DNA of 64,000 nucleotides from Desertivibrio insolitus (GTDB lineage: Bacteria; Actinomycetota; Actinomycetes; Actinomycetales; Microbacteriaceae). The notes below the pieces were generated by a model. That model was not told the origin of the DNA, searched no databases, and saw only the letters and a program-made list of their open reading frames with translations. The stretch lies in the NCBI RefSeq assembly GCF_017355965.1, contig NZ_JAFIQW010000003.1, positions 396,001 to 460,000 of the forward strand. Reading direction: 5' to 3'. Shown piece after piece: positions 34,978 to 41,413 of this stretch. Each line of letters opens with the position of its first letter. Position 1 is the first letter of the stretch. Both the position numbers and the translations under genes were made by a program.

Positions 34978-36329
34978 TGGGCGGAAACGAGCACTACTTC
35001 ACCCGCGCGAAGCAGTCCATCCCGGGCGGGGTGAACTCACCCGTGCGCGCGTTCCGCTCCGTCGGTGGTGCACCGCGCTTCCTCGTCTCGGCGAAGGGAC
35101 CGCACGTCACCGACGTCGAGGGGCGCGAGTACGTCGACCTCGTCAGCTCGTGGGGTCCCGCCCTGCTCGGGCACGCACACCCCGCCGTCGTCGAGGCGGT
35201 GCAGGATGCCGCGGCACGCGGACTCTCCTTCGGCGCGTCGACCCCCGGTGAGACCGAGCTCGCGGAGCTGGTCAAGGAGCGCGTGAGCGTCGGCTCCGTG
35301 CATCCGGTCGAGCGCATCCGCCTCGTCTCCACGGGCACCGAGGCGACGATGACGGCCATCCGCCTCGCCCGCGGCTTCACCGGCCGCGAGCTGCTCATCA
35401 AGTTCGCCGGGCACTACCACGGCCACTCCGACCCGCTCCTCGCGGAGGCCGGCAGCGGCGTCGCGACGCTCTCGCTGCCCGGCAGCGCCGGCGTCACCGC
35501 GGCGACCGCGGGCCAGACCCTCGTGCTGCCCTACAACGACCTCGACGCCGTGCGCGCCGCGTTCGAGGCGCACCCGGGCCAGATCGCCGCGGTCATCACC
35601 GAGGCATCCGCCGCCAACATGGGCATCGTGCCGCCGTCGCGCGGCTTCAACCGCGCCCTGTCGCAGCTCGTGCACGAGTACGGCGCGCTGCTCATCGTCG
35701 ACGAGGTGCTCACCGGGTTCCGCGTCGGCCCCGCCGGCTGGTGGGGACTCGAGGCGTCGCGGGTCGTGCCCGACGGTGCCGGCTGGACGCCCGACCTCGT
35801 CACGTTCGGCAAGGTCATCGGCGGCGGCATGCCCCTCGCCGCACTCGGCGGGCGGGCGGATGTCATGGAGCACCTCGCCCCGCTCGGCCCCGTGTACCAG
35901 GCGGGCACGCTGAGCGGGAACCCCGTCGCCGTCGCCGCTGGCATCGCGACGCTGCGGCTCGCGACCGCCGAGGTGTACTCGCACATCGACCGGGTCTCCG
36001 ACACGATCGCCACCGCCGCCTCCGAGGCGTTGGCCGCCGAGGGCGTCGAGCACGTGATCCAGCGCGCGGGCAACCTGTTCTCGATCGTGTTCAGCGACAC
36101 TCCGGCGACGAACTACGCTCAGGTGCGCGCCCAGCACGACTGGCGCTACCCGCCGTTCTTCCACGCAATGCTCGACGCGGGGATCTACCTCCCGCCGTCG
36201 GTGTTCGAGGCCTGGTTCGTCAACGCGGCTCACGACGACGCGGCGGTCTCGCGCATCCTCGAGGCGCTGCCCATCGCAGCCCGCGCGGCTGCGGCGGCAC
36301 GCCCGACGGGGGCTGCGGCCGCGGGCTGA
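34977..36329 (+). CDS. hemL: Glutamate-1-semialdehyde 2,1-aminomutase
   Basis: A 450-residue PLP enzyme that makes 5-aminolevulinate. [17 protein letters not shown] is the family-specific N-terminus, [13 protein letters not shown] the PLP-Asp motif, and Lys279 in [14 protein letters not shown] forms the Schiff base. The C-terminus has an Ala-rich tail ([16 protein letters not shown]). It is the last gene of the operon, joined to hemB by an ATGA overlap, and completes the path from glutamyl-tRNA. Confidence 0.96.
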   Translation: MGGNEHYFTRAKQSIPGGVNSPVRAFRSVGGAPRFLVSAKGPHVTDVEGREYVDLVSSWGPALLGHAHPAVVEAVQDAAARGLSFGASTPGETELAELVKERVSVGSVHPVERIRLVSTGTEATMTAIRLARGFTGRELLIKFAGHYHGHSDPLLAEAGSGVATLSLPGSAGVTAATAGQTLVLPYNDLDAVRAAFEAHPGQIAAVITEASAANMGIVPPSRGFNRALSQLVHEYGALLIVDEVLTGFRVGPAGWWGLEASRVVPDGAGWTPDLVTFGKVIGGGMPLAALGGRADVMEHLAPLGPVYQAGTLSGNPVAVAAGIATLRLATAEVYSHIDRVSDTIATAASEALAAEGVEHVIQRAGNLFSIVFSDTPATNYAQVRAQHDWRYPPFFHAMLDAGIYLPPSVFEAWFVNAAHDDAAVSRILEALPIAARAAAAARPTGAAAAG

Positions 36330-36362
36330 GCTGCTGCGTCTACCCACGCCGGCCTTACGCCC

Positions 36363-36437
36363 GGGGCTATCCACGAGTGACGGCTCCGCCACGCCGCCCG
36401 CCCCGGCGCGGCGGGGCCGCTACTCATGGCTTGCGCC
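36363..36437. repeat. Palindromic element family E, copy E1
   Basis: Arms 36363-36384 and 36416-36437 pair at 16 of 22 positions. The element aligns over its full length with E2 at 36601: CACGAGT, GCTCCG.CACGCCG, CCGGCG and ACTCATG are shared in the same order. Confidence 0.6.
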
Positions 36438-36600
36438 GACGCCCCTCCGCCCGCGCAGGTTAGGAACGGCGCTGGCGACACGCGGATGCCACCGGCGCGT
36501 CGCCCCGCGGTCCCTAAGTGCCGCGGCACGAGCGCCCCCACTCGACGGGCCAGTAGCGGCGCGTATCCAGGCCCTCCCGCCCATGCGTCCCCGCTGGTTC
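36438..36600. other. GC-rich gap between E1 and E2
   Basis: No gene is seen in 36330-36749 on either strand. Besides E1 and E2, this middle part holds a weaker inverted repeat around GGTTAGGAACGGC (36458-36470) and GCGGTCCCTAAGTGCC near 36507, possibly a decayed third copy. Confidence 0.3.
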
Positions 36601-36675
36601 GGCGTAACTCACGAGTCAGCGCTCCGGCACGCCGTGCCCTCCGGCGTGCCGCGCCCGCCACTCATGACTTACGCC
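36601..36675. repeat. Palindromic element family E, copy E2
   Basis: GGCGTAACTCACGAGT (from 36601) pairs with ACTCATGACTTACGCC (ending 36675), 14 of 16. Length is 75, equal to E1. Confidence 0.7.
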
Positions 36676-36749
36676 GCCGCGCTCCTCACGCGGCTGAGCA
36701 CACCGGCACAGCGACCCACCCAGGTGCCCGCCCCGAGCCATCCGCCGCC

Positions 36750-36911
36750 CTACTCGAAGTCGCGCAGGTCGCGCTCCATCCGACGGATGACGCGCTTGTC
36801 CTGGGCCCGCTGCTTGTCGGCCTTCGTGCGGTAGGTGTACGCGAGCAGCAGCCACATCAGGCCGACGAGGGGCAGCAGCACCACGATGCTCGGGACGCCC
36901 TCGAAGATCAC
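36750..36911 (-). CDS. Small single-pass membrane protein, 53 residues
   Basis: A frame from the GTG at 36911 encodes IFEGVPSIVVLLPLVGLMWL continuing LLAYTYRTKADKQRAQDKR and ending RDLRDFE. One membrane helix is followed by a charged cytosolic tail. GAAGG lies right against the GTG, which is closer than normal, so the start is uncertain. I do not recognise the family; short helix-plus-charged-tail proteins of this kind are common near heme and quinone genes. Confidence 0.55.
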   Translation of the reverse strand: MIFEGVPSIVVLLPLVGLMWLLLAYTYRTKADKQRAQDKRVIRRMERDLRDFE

Positions 36912-36952
36912 CCTTCGAGGCTACGTCGCGTGCTCGAAGCAGGGGTAGGGGG

Positions 36953-37930
36953 CTAGGCGCGCACGTCGACGACGGTGCGTCCGCGCACCTGGCCCTGCAG
37001 GATCCGCTCGCCGACCCCGACCACCTCGCCGAGCGGCACGACCGTCGTCATCTCCTCGAGCAGCCCGAGGTCGAGGTCGGCGGCGAGACGGTCCCAGGCG
37101 CGCTGCCGCGACGCTGCCGGGTTCTCGACCGAGTTGATGCCGACGAGCGTCACCGCGCGCAGGATGAACGGCAGCACGGATGCCGGCAGCTCGGCGCTCT
37201 GCGCCAGCCCGCACGCGGCGACGGTACCGCCGTAGGTCGTCTGTGCGAGCACGTTTGCGAGCGTGTGCCCGCCGACCGAGTCCACGGCGCCCGACCACCG
37301 CTGGGACTGCATCGGCTTGCCCGGCTCCGACAGCGTGCCGCGGTCGATCACCTCGGCGGCGCCGAGCCGGCGCAGGTACGGCTCCTCCTCGGTGCGGCCG
37401 GTCGAGGCGACGACCCGGTGGCCGAGCTTCGCGAGCAGCGCGACCGCGATGCTGCCCACCCCGCCAGAGGCGCCGGTGACGAGCACGTCGCCGCCGGTGG
37501 CATCCGCGTCCTCGAGCGCGAGCACGCTCAGCATCGCGGTGAAGCCGGCGGTGCCGATCGCCGCCGCCTGCTGCGCGGAGAGGGCCTCGGGCACGCGCAC
37601 GAGCCAGTCGCCCTTGACGCGCGCCCGCTCCGCGAGCCCGCCGTGGCGCGACTCCCCGATGCCCCAGCCGTTGACGAGCACCCGGTCGCCGGGCTGCCAC
37701 TGCGGCGACTCCGACGAGGCGACGGTGCCGACGAGGTCGATGCCCGGGATCAGCGGATACGAGCGGATGACGCCGGGGCGCCCGGTCACCGCGAGGCCGT
37801 CCTTGAAGTTAACGCCTGAGTACTCCACGTCGACGACGACGTCGCCCTCGCCGAGTTCCGTGTCGGGGACGTCGGTCACGGACGCGGTGACGCCGTCGGC
37901 GCCCTTGCTGACGAGGATCGCTCTGGTCAT
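36953..37930 (-). CDS. Acrylyl-CoA reductase/quinone oxidoreductase of the YhdH/AcuI group
   Basis: A 325-residue zinc-free medium-chain dehydrogenase. VEYSGVNFKDGLAVTG is the YhdH/AcuI N-terminal signature; VLVTGASGGVGSIAVALLAK binds NADPH; YPLIPGIDLVGTV and NGWGIGESRHGGLAE complete the family pattern. AcuI-type enzymes reduce acryloyl-CoA; some members reduce quinones. A TAGGTT hexamer ends 6 bases before the ATG at 37930 with no Shine-Dalgarno sequence, so a leaderless transcript is likely. Confidence 0.9.
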   Translation of the reverse strand: MTRAILVSKGADGVTASVTDVPDTELGEGDVVVDVEYSGVNFKDGLAVTGRPGVIRSYPLIPGIDLVGTVASSESPQWQPGDRVLVNGWGIGESRHGGLAERARVKGDWLVRVPEALSAQQAAAIGTAGFTAMLSVLALEDADATGGDVLVTGASGGVGSIAVALLAKLGHRVVASTGRTEEEPYLRRLGAAEVIDRGTLSEPGKPMQSQRWSGAVDSVGGHTLANVLAQTTYGGTVAACGLAQSAELPASVLPFILRAVTLVGINSVENPAASRQRAWDRLAADLDLGLLEEMTTVVPLGEVVGVGERILQGQVRGRTVVDVRA

Positions 37931-37948
37931 ACCGTCAACCTACGCAGG

Positions 37949-38359
37949 TCAGCTGACGGTGCCGACCTCGCTGCGGATGCCATCGAGCTCGACGGCGACC
38001 GTGAACGGGGGCGGCACGGGGGAGAGCAGTTCGTGCGTCATCGGGGCCATGTCGGCGGTGCACACCTCTCCGCCCGACTCCGCAAGCTGCACGAGCACTT
38101 CGGCACCGTCGGTCGTGATCGCCGTCGGGATGCGCGGGCACGACGAGCTGCCCCACAGCGTGAGGGCGAAGCGGCTGCCGCCGAGCGGCGTGACGAGCGG
38201 CTGCTCGAGCGCCTCGACGGCGGCCTGCTCGGGCAGTCCGCGGTAGCTCTTCTCGGCGATCGACCCCGGCTCGGCGGCGCCGGGGCCGGTCGCGCACCCG
38301 GCGAGCAGCACGACGGATGCCACGGCGACGAGCGCGATGCGCGCGTACCGCCCCGTCAC
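37949..38359 (-). CDS. Lipoprotein, paralogue 1 of a tandem pair
   Basis: A 136-residue protein from the GTG at 38359. RIALVAVASVVLLAGCATG is a clear lipoprotein signal with lipobox LAGC. The mature part has two Cys (SSSCPRIPTA and GGEVCTADM) that may form a disulfide. It is paralogous to the next gene: the signal sequence is nearly identical and the IAEKSY, FALTL, CP.IPTA and C..... MTHEL blocks align. Its start overlaps the stop of that gene. Function unknown. Confidence 0.75.
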   Translation of the reverse strand: MTGRYARIALVAVASVVLLAGCATGPGAAEPGSIAEKSYRGLPEQAAVEALEQPLVTPLGGSRFALTLWGSSSCPRIPTAITTDGAEVLVQLAESGGEVCTADMAPMTHELLSPVPPPFTVAVELDGIRSEVGTVS

Positions 38360-38745
38360 TCGAGCACCCCGAGTTCCTGATCGCCGTGGGTGCGAGTACC
38401 GACGACCGTCAGAGGCCGAGCGGCGTCTGCCGGAGCGGTCAACTCGTACGTGATCGGCGTCGCCGATTCGCGACACGGACCGGTGCCGCTGGCGCTCAAC
38501 TCGATTGCCAGCGAGTCGCCCACGACGCTCATCGCGGTCGGCACCGCGGGGCAGTCGGGACTCTCCAGGAGCGTGAGCGCGAACACCGGTTCGTCCAGCC
38601 ATCGCACGCCCGGTCTCTGCTGTTCGGCGATCGGGACGCCCGGCGGATACCCGGGATAGCTGGCTTCCGCGATCGACGCGGGCTGCCCGGTCGCGCACCC
38701 GGCGAGCAGCACGACGGATGCCACGGCGACGAGCGCGATGCGCAC
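38356..38745 (-). CDS. Lipoprotein, paralogue 2 of a tandem pair
   Basis: A 129-residue lipoprotein from the GTG at 38745. RIALVAVASVVLLAGCATGQ is the signal and lipobox. The mature part keeps IAEASYPGYPPG, VFALTLLESPDCPAVPTAM and PCRESATPITYEL, matching its downstream twin. About 50 bases coding the signal are almost identical in both genes (near 38288-38344 and 38691-38744), pointing to a recent tandem duplication or conversion. Confidence 0.75.
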   Translation of the reverse strand: MRIALVAVASVVLLAGCATGQPASIAEASYPGYPPGVPIAEQQRPGVRWLDEPVFALTLLESPDCPAVPTAMSVVGDSLAIELSASGTGPCRESATPITYELTAPADAARPLTVVGTRTHGDQELGVLE

Positions 38746-38786
38746 CGCCCGAGTCCTCCGTCGCCCCTGTCAGTGAATGAGAACCG

Positions 38787-39809
38787 TCAGCCGAAGAGGA
38801 CCGCGGCCTCGTCGTAGCGGAAGTCCGGCACCGTCTTGAGGGTGCCGAGCGCGTCCTCGAACGAGACGTGCGTGATGCTCGTGCCGCTGAGGGAGATCAT
38901 GCGACCCCAGTGCCCGTCCATCACGCTGTCGGTCGCGGCCATGCCGTAGCGGGTGGCGAGCACGCGGTCGTACGAGGTCGGGGTGCCGCCGCGCTGGATG
39001 TGGCCGAGCGTCGTCGCGCGGGTCTCGATGCCGGTGCGCGCCTCGATCATGGGCGCAATGATCTCGCCGATGCCGCCCAGGCGCGGACGCCCGAAGGCGT
39101 CGAGGCCGCGCTCGGAGTGCTCGTCGTCCATCGAGTCGAGCTTGAAGCCCTCGGCGACGACGACGAGCGGCGCGCGGCCGCGGTCCATCGCGGACTGCAC
39201 CCACTCGCAGATCTGCTCGATCGACGTCTTGCGCTCGGGGATGAGGATCGCGTGCGCGCCCGCGGCCATGCCGGAGTGCAGGGCGATCCAGCCGACGTGG
39301 CGGCCCATGACCTCGGCGACCATGCAGCGGCCGTGCGAGTCGCCGGTGGTGCGCAGGCGGTCCATGGCCTCTGTCGCGATCTGCACGGCGGTGTCGAAGC
39401 CGAAGGTGTAGTCGGTGGCGGAGAGGTCGTTGTCGATGGTCTTCGGAACGCCGACGATCTTGATGCCCGCGTCGGTGAGGCGCTTGGCCGCGGCGAGCGT
39501 GCCCTCGCCACCGATGGCGATGAGCGCGTCGATGCCGTTCTGCTCCATCACCTCGGCCACGCGCTCCGCGCCGCCGCCCTCGAAGGGGTTGGTGCGGGAG
39601 GTGCCGAGGATCGTGCCGCCCTGCTTGCCGATACCGATGATCTGTGGCCGCCCGAGCGGCATGATGTCGCCCTCGACGACGCCCTTCCACCCGTTGCGGA
39701 AGCCGACGAACTCCTGGTCGTAGACCTTGTATCCCTTGAGAACAGCGCCCCGGATGACCGCGTTGAGACCGGGGCAGTCACCACCACTGGTGAGCATGCC
39801 AATCGCCAT
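38787..39809 (-). CDS. pfkA: 6-phosphofructokinase
   Basis: A 340-residue PFK. IGMLTSGGDCPGLNAVIRG binds the phosphoryl donor, GGEGT at 100-104 and PKTIDND at 122-128 (catalytic Asp126) form the active site, and EVMGRHVGWIALHSG binds fructose 6-phosphate. Gly at the ATP-type position in GGEGT but Lys in PKTIDND is the mixed signature of actinobacterial PFKs, so the donor (ATP or PPi) is not settled. GGAGG precedes the ATG at 39809. Confidence 0.93.
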   Translation of the reverse strand: MAIGMLTSGGDCPGLNAVIRGAVLKGYKVYDQEFVGFRNGWKGVVEGDIMPLGRPQIIGIGKQGGTILGTSRTNPFEGGGAERVAEVMEQNGIDALIAIGGEGTLAAAKRLTDAGIKIVGVPKTIDNDLSATDYTFGFDTAVQIATEAMDRLRTTGDSHGRCMVAEVMGRHVGWIALHSGMAAGAHAILIPERKTSIEQICEWVQSAMDRGRAPLVVVAEGFKLDSMDDEHSERGLDAFGRPRLGGIGEIIAPMIEARTGIETRATTLGHIQRGGTPTSYDRVLATRYGMAATDSVMDGHWGRMISLSGTSITHVSFEDALGTLKTVPDFRYDEAAVLFG

Positions 39810-39826
39810 GCGCACATCCTCCCTGT

Positions 39827-39840
39827 GGCAAACGCTTTCC
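39827..39840. promoter_or_regulatory. LacI-type operator-like sequence upstream of pfkA
   Basis: GGCAAACGCTTTCC is an imperfect palindrome around a central CG, matching its own complement at 10 of 14 positions. It sits 18 bases upstream of the pfkA start, where it could block transcription. Confidence 0.3.
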
Positions 39841-40003
39841 GTGAATTCGGTTCGCGGATGACTCGGGCAGGAACCCTCACGGAACCGGGACCTTTCCGCA
39901 ACAGTGGGCCCCTCGCCTGCCACAAGGGGGATCGATAGAGTCGGACTCTGCGGCGCAGGAGCGCCTCGAGACGCGCCTGAGCGCCCCGACCGAAAGGGAC
40001 CCT

Positions 40004-40756
40004 GTGACCTACCCGCCACAGCAGCCGAACGACAACGAGCCCTCGTCTGACTCGGGCTTCCCGCCGCCCCCGCCGCCGCCCCCCGGATACACGCCCCCGC
40101 CGTCGTCGGCCCCGCAGCCGGGCTCCGCTCCTCAGCCGGGCTACACCCCGCCGCCCGCGCCGGGCTACGCGCCCCCGCCCGCATCGGCTCCGCAGCCGGG
40201 GTTCACGCCGCCGCCCGCATCCGCTCCTCAACCCGGGTTCACGCCGCCCCCGGCATCCGCTCCCCAGCCCGGCTTCACCCCGCCGCCCGCCTCGGCCCCG
40301 CAGCCGGGTCAGCAGCAGCCCGGTCAGCAGCAGCCCGGCGGATACGGTCAGCCGCAGGGCTCGCAGCCCGTGCCGCCGCCTCCGGGTGGCCAGGGCTTCC
40401 CGCCCCAGGGCTACGCCCCCGGCCAGACGGGCACCGGCAAGAGCAGCAAGGGTCTGCAGATCGGTGCGCTCATCGCGAGCATCGCGGGTCTGATCGTCTG
40501 GTACATCGCGCCGATCGTCGGCATCATCCTCGGCTTCGTCGCGCTCAACCGCGCGAAGAAGGCCGGTGAGAAGTCGGGTCTCGCGGTCGCCGCGATCGTC
40601 GTCGGCTTCATCGTGCTGCTGCTGAACATCCTGTTCACGGTGGGCATCGTCAGCCTGATCACCTACAGCGTCGGCCTCGCCGAGTTGTGTGCGACCTATG
40701 GCGACGGAGCACCGCTCGAAGACGGCGGCACGCTCGACTGCTCCGCCTTCCAGTAG
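40004..40756 (+). CDS. Proline-rich DUF4190-type membrane protein
   Basis: A 250-residue protein from a GTG with GAAAGGGA upstream. Residues 1-140 are Pro/Gly/Gln-rich with four near-perfect copies of PPPASAPQPGFT. Residues about 155-235 contain two membrane helices (IGALIASIAGLIVWYIAPIV and GLAVAAIVVGFIVLLLNILF) around the DUF4190 segment GIILGFVALNRAKKAGEKSG. The end has a Cys pair (LCATYG, LDCSAFQ). The N-terminal repeat resembles cytosolic or cell-wall low-complexity arms of actinobacterial membrane proteins. Function unknown. Confidence 0.8.
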   Translation: MTYPPQQPNDNEPSSDSGFPPPPPPPPGYTPPPSSAPQPGSAPQPGYTPPPAPGYAPPPASAPQPGFTPPPASAPQPGFTPPPASAPQPGFTPPPASAPQPGQQQPGQQQPGGYGQPQGSQPVPPPPGGQGFPPQGYAPGQTGTGKSSKGLQIGALIASIAGLIVWYIAPIVGIILGFVALNRAKKAGEKSGLAVAAIVVGFIVLLLNILFTVGIVSLITYSVGLAELCATYGDGAPLEDGGTLDCSAFQ

Positions 40757-40856
40757 GCCAGTTCCCTCGGACGCGCCGGTTCCCCTCGGGGGCCGGCGCG
40801 TTCGTCGTTTCCGGGCGTCGCCACGGGCCGGCGCACGTTGCGTCATCCGCAGCCCT

Positions 40857-40946
40857 CGTGGCGTCTGTAGGAGCGGGCGCCGGATGCCCCGGCGCGTCGC
40901 TCACTCGCTGCGGCGTGTCGCGTCGCCGCTTCCTACAGACGCCACG
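40857..40946. repeat. Palindromic element family B, copy B1
   Basis: Perfect 16-bp arms CGTGGCGTCTGTAGGA (40857-40872) and TCCTACAGACGCCACG (40931-40946); 90 bases in total. Confidence 0.9.
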
Positions 40947-40950
40947 GGTT

Positions 40951-41036
40951 GTTCCTTCAGCAGGACGAAGCCCGGCGACGCGCCGCAGCTCATCCGAGGG
41001 CTCGGCGTGTCCGCTCAGATGTCCTGCTCAAGGAAC
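40951..41036. repeat. Palindromic element family A, copy A2
   Basis: GTTCCTTCAGCAGGAC (40951-40966) and GTCCTGCTCAAGGAAC (41021-41036), one mismatch in 16; 86 bases. Confidence 0.9.
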
Positions 41037-41050
41037 GCACCGGAGGGCCG

Positions 41051-41140
41051 GGTGGCGTCTGTAGGAGCCGACGCCGGATGCCCCGGCGCGTCGCCCTCTC
41101 GCCACGGCGTGTCGCGTCGCCGGTTCCTACACACGCCACG
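41051..41140. repeat. Palindromic element family B, copy B2
   Basis: GGTGGCGTCTGTAGGA (41051-41066) and TCCTACACACGCCACG (41125-41140); 90 bases. The interior CGCCGGATGCCCCGGCGCGT is identical to that of B1. Confidence 0.9.
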
Positions 41141-41144
41141 GGCT

Positions 41145-41231
41145 GTTCCTTCAGCAGGACGAAGCCCGCGACGCGCCGCAGCCTGTCCCGAGGGCTCCGC
41201 GTGTCGGCCGCGGATGTCCTGCTGAAAGAAC
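41145..41231. repeat. Palindromic element family A, copy A3
   Basis: GTTCCTTCAGCAGGAC (41145-41160) and GTCCTGCTGAAAGAAC (41216-41231), one mismatch in 16; 87 bases. Confidence 0.9.
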
Positions 41232-41246
41232 GCACCCCGGCAGCCC

Positions 41247-41336
41247 TGTGGCGTCTGTAGGAGCGGGCACCGGATGCCGCCGCGCGTCGCCCGCTCGCCG
41301 CGGCGAGTCGCACCGCGAACTCCTACAGACGCCACA
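41247..41336. repeat. Palindromic element family B, copy B3
   Basis: Perfect 16-bp arms TGTGGCGTCTGTAGGA (41247-41262) and TCCTACAGACGCCACA (41321-41336); 90 bases. Together with B1, A2, B2 and A3 this fills the 657-base convergent gap 40757-41413, in which no gene is seen. Confidence 0.9.
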
Positions 41337-41413
41337 GAACGGGCCCGCCCACGAGAACGGGCGGCAGGCCCGCGTCATCTGCGTTCCTGCCGCCCGTCCC
41401 GGCGGTCAGTCGA

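Noticed and set aside
40140-40340. Tandem DNA repeat or CRISPR-like array
   Set aside because: The repeat is the in-frame coding of PPPASAPQPGFT units within a real gene; no spacer structure is present.
40857-41336. CRISPR array
   Set aside because: The units are palindromes of two alternating kinds without variable spacers of equal length and without cas genes.
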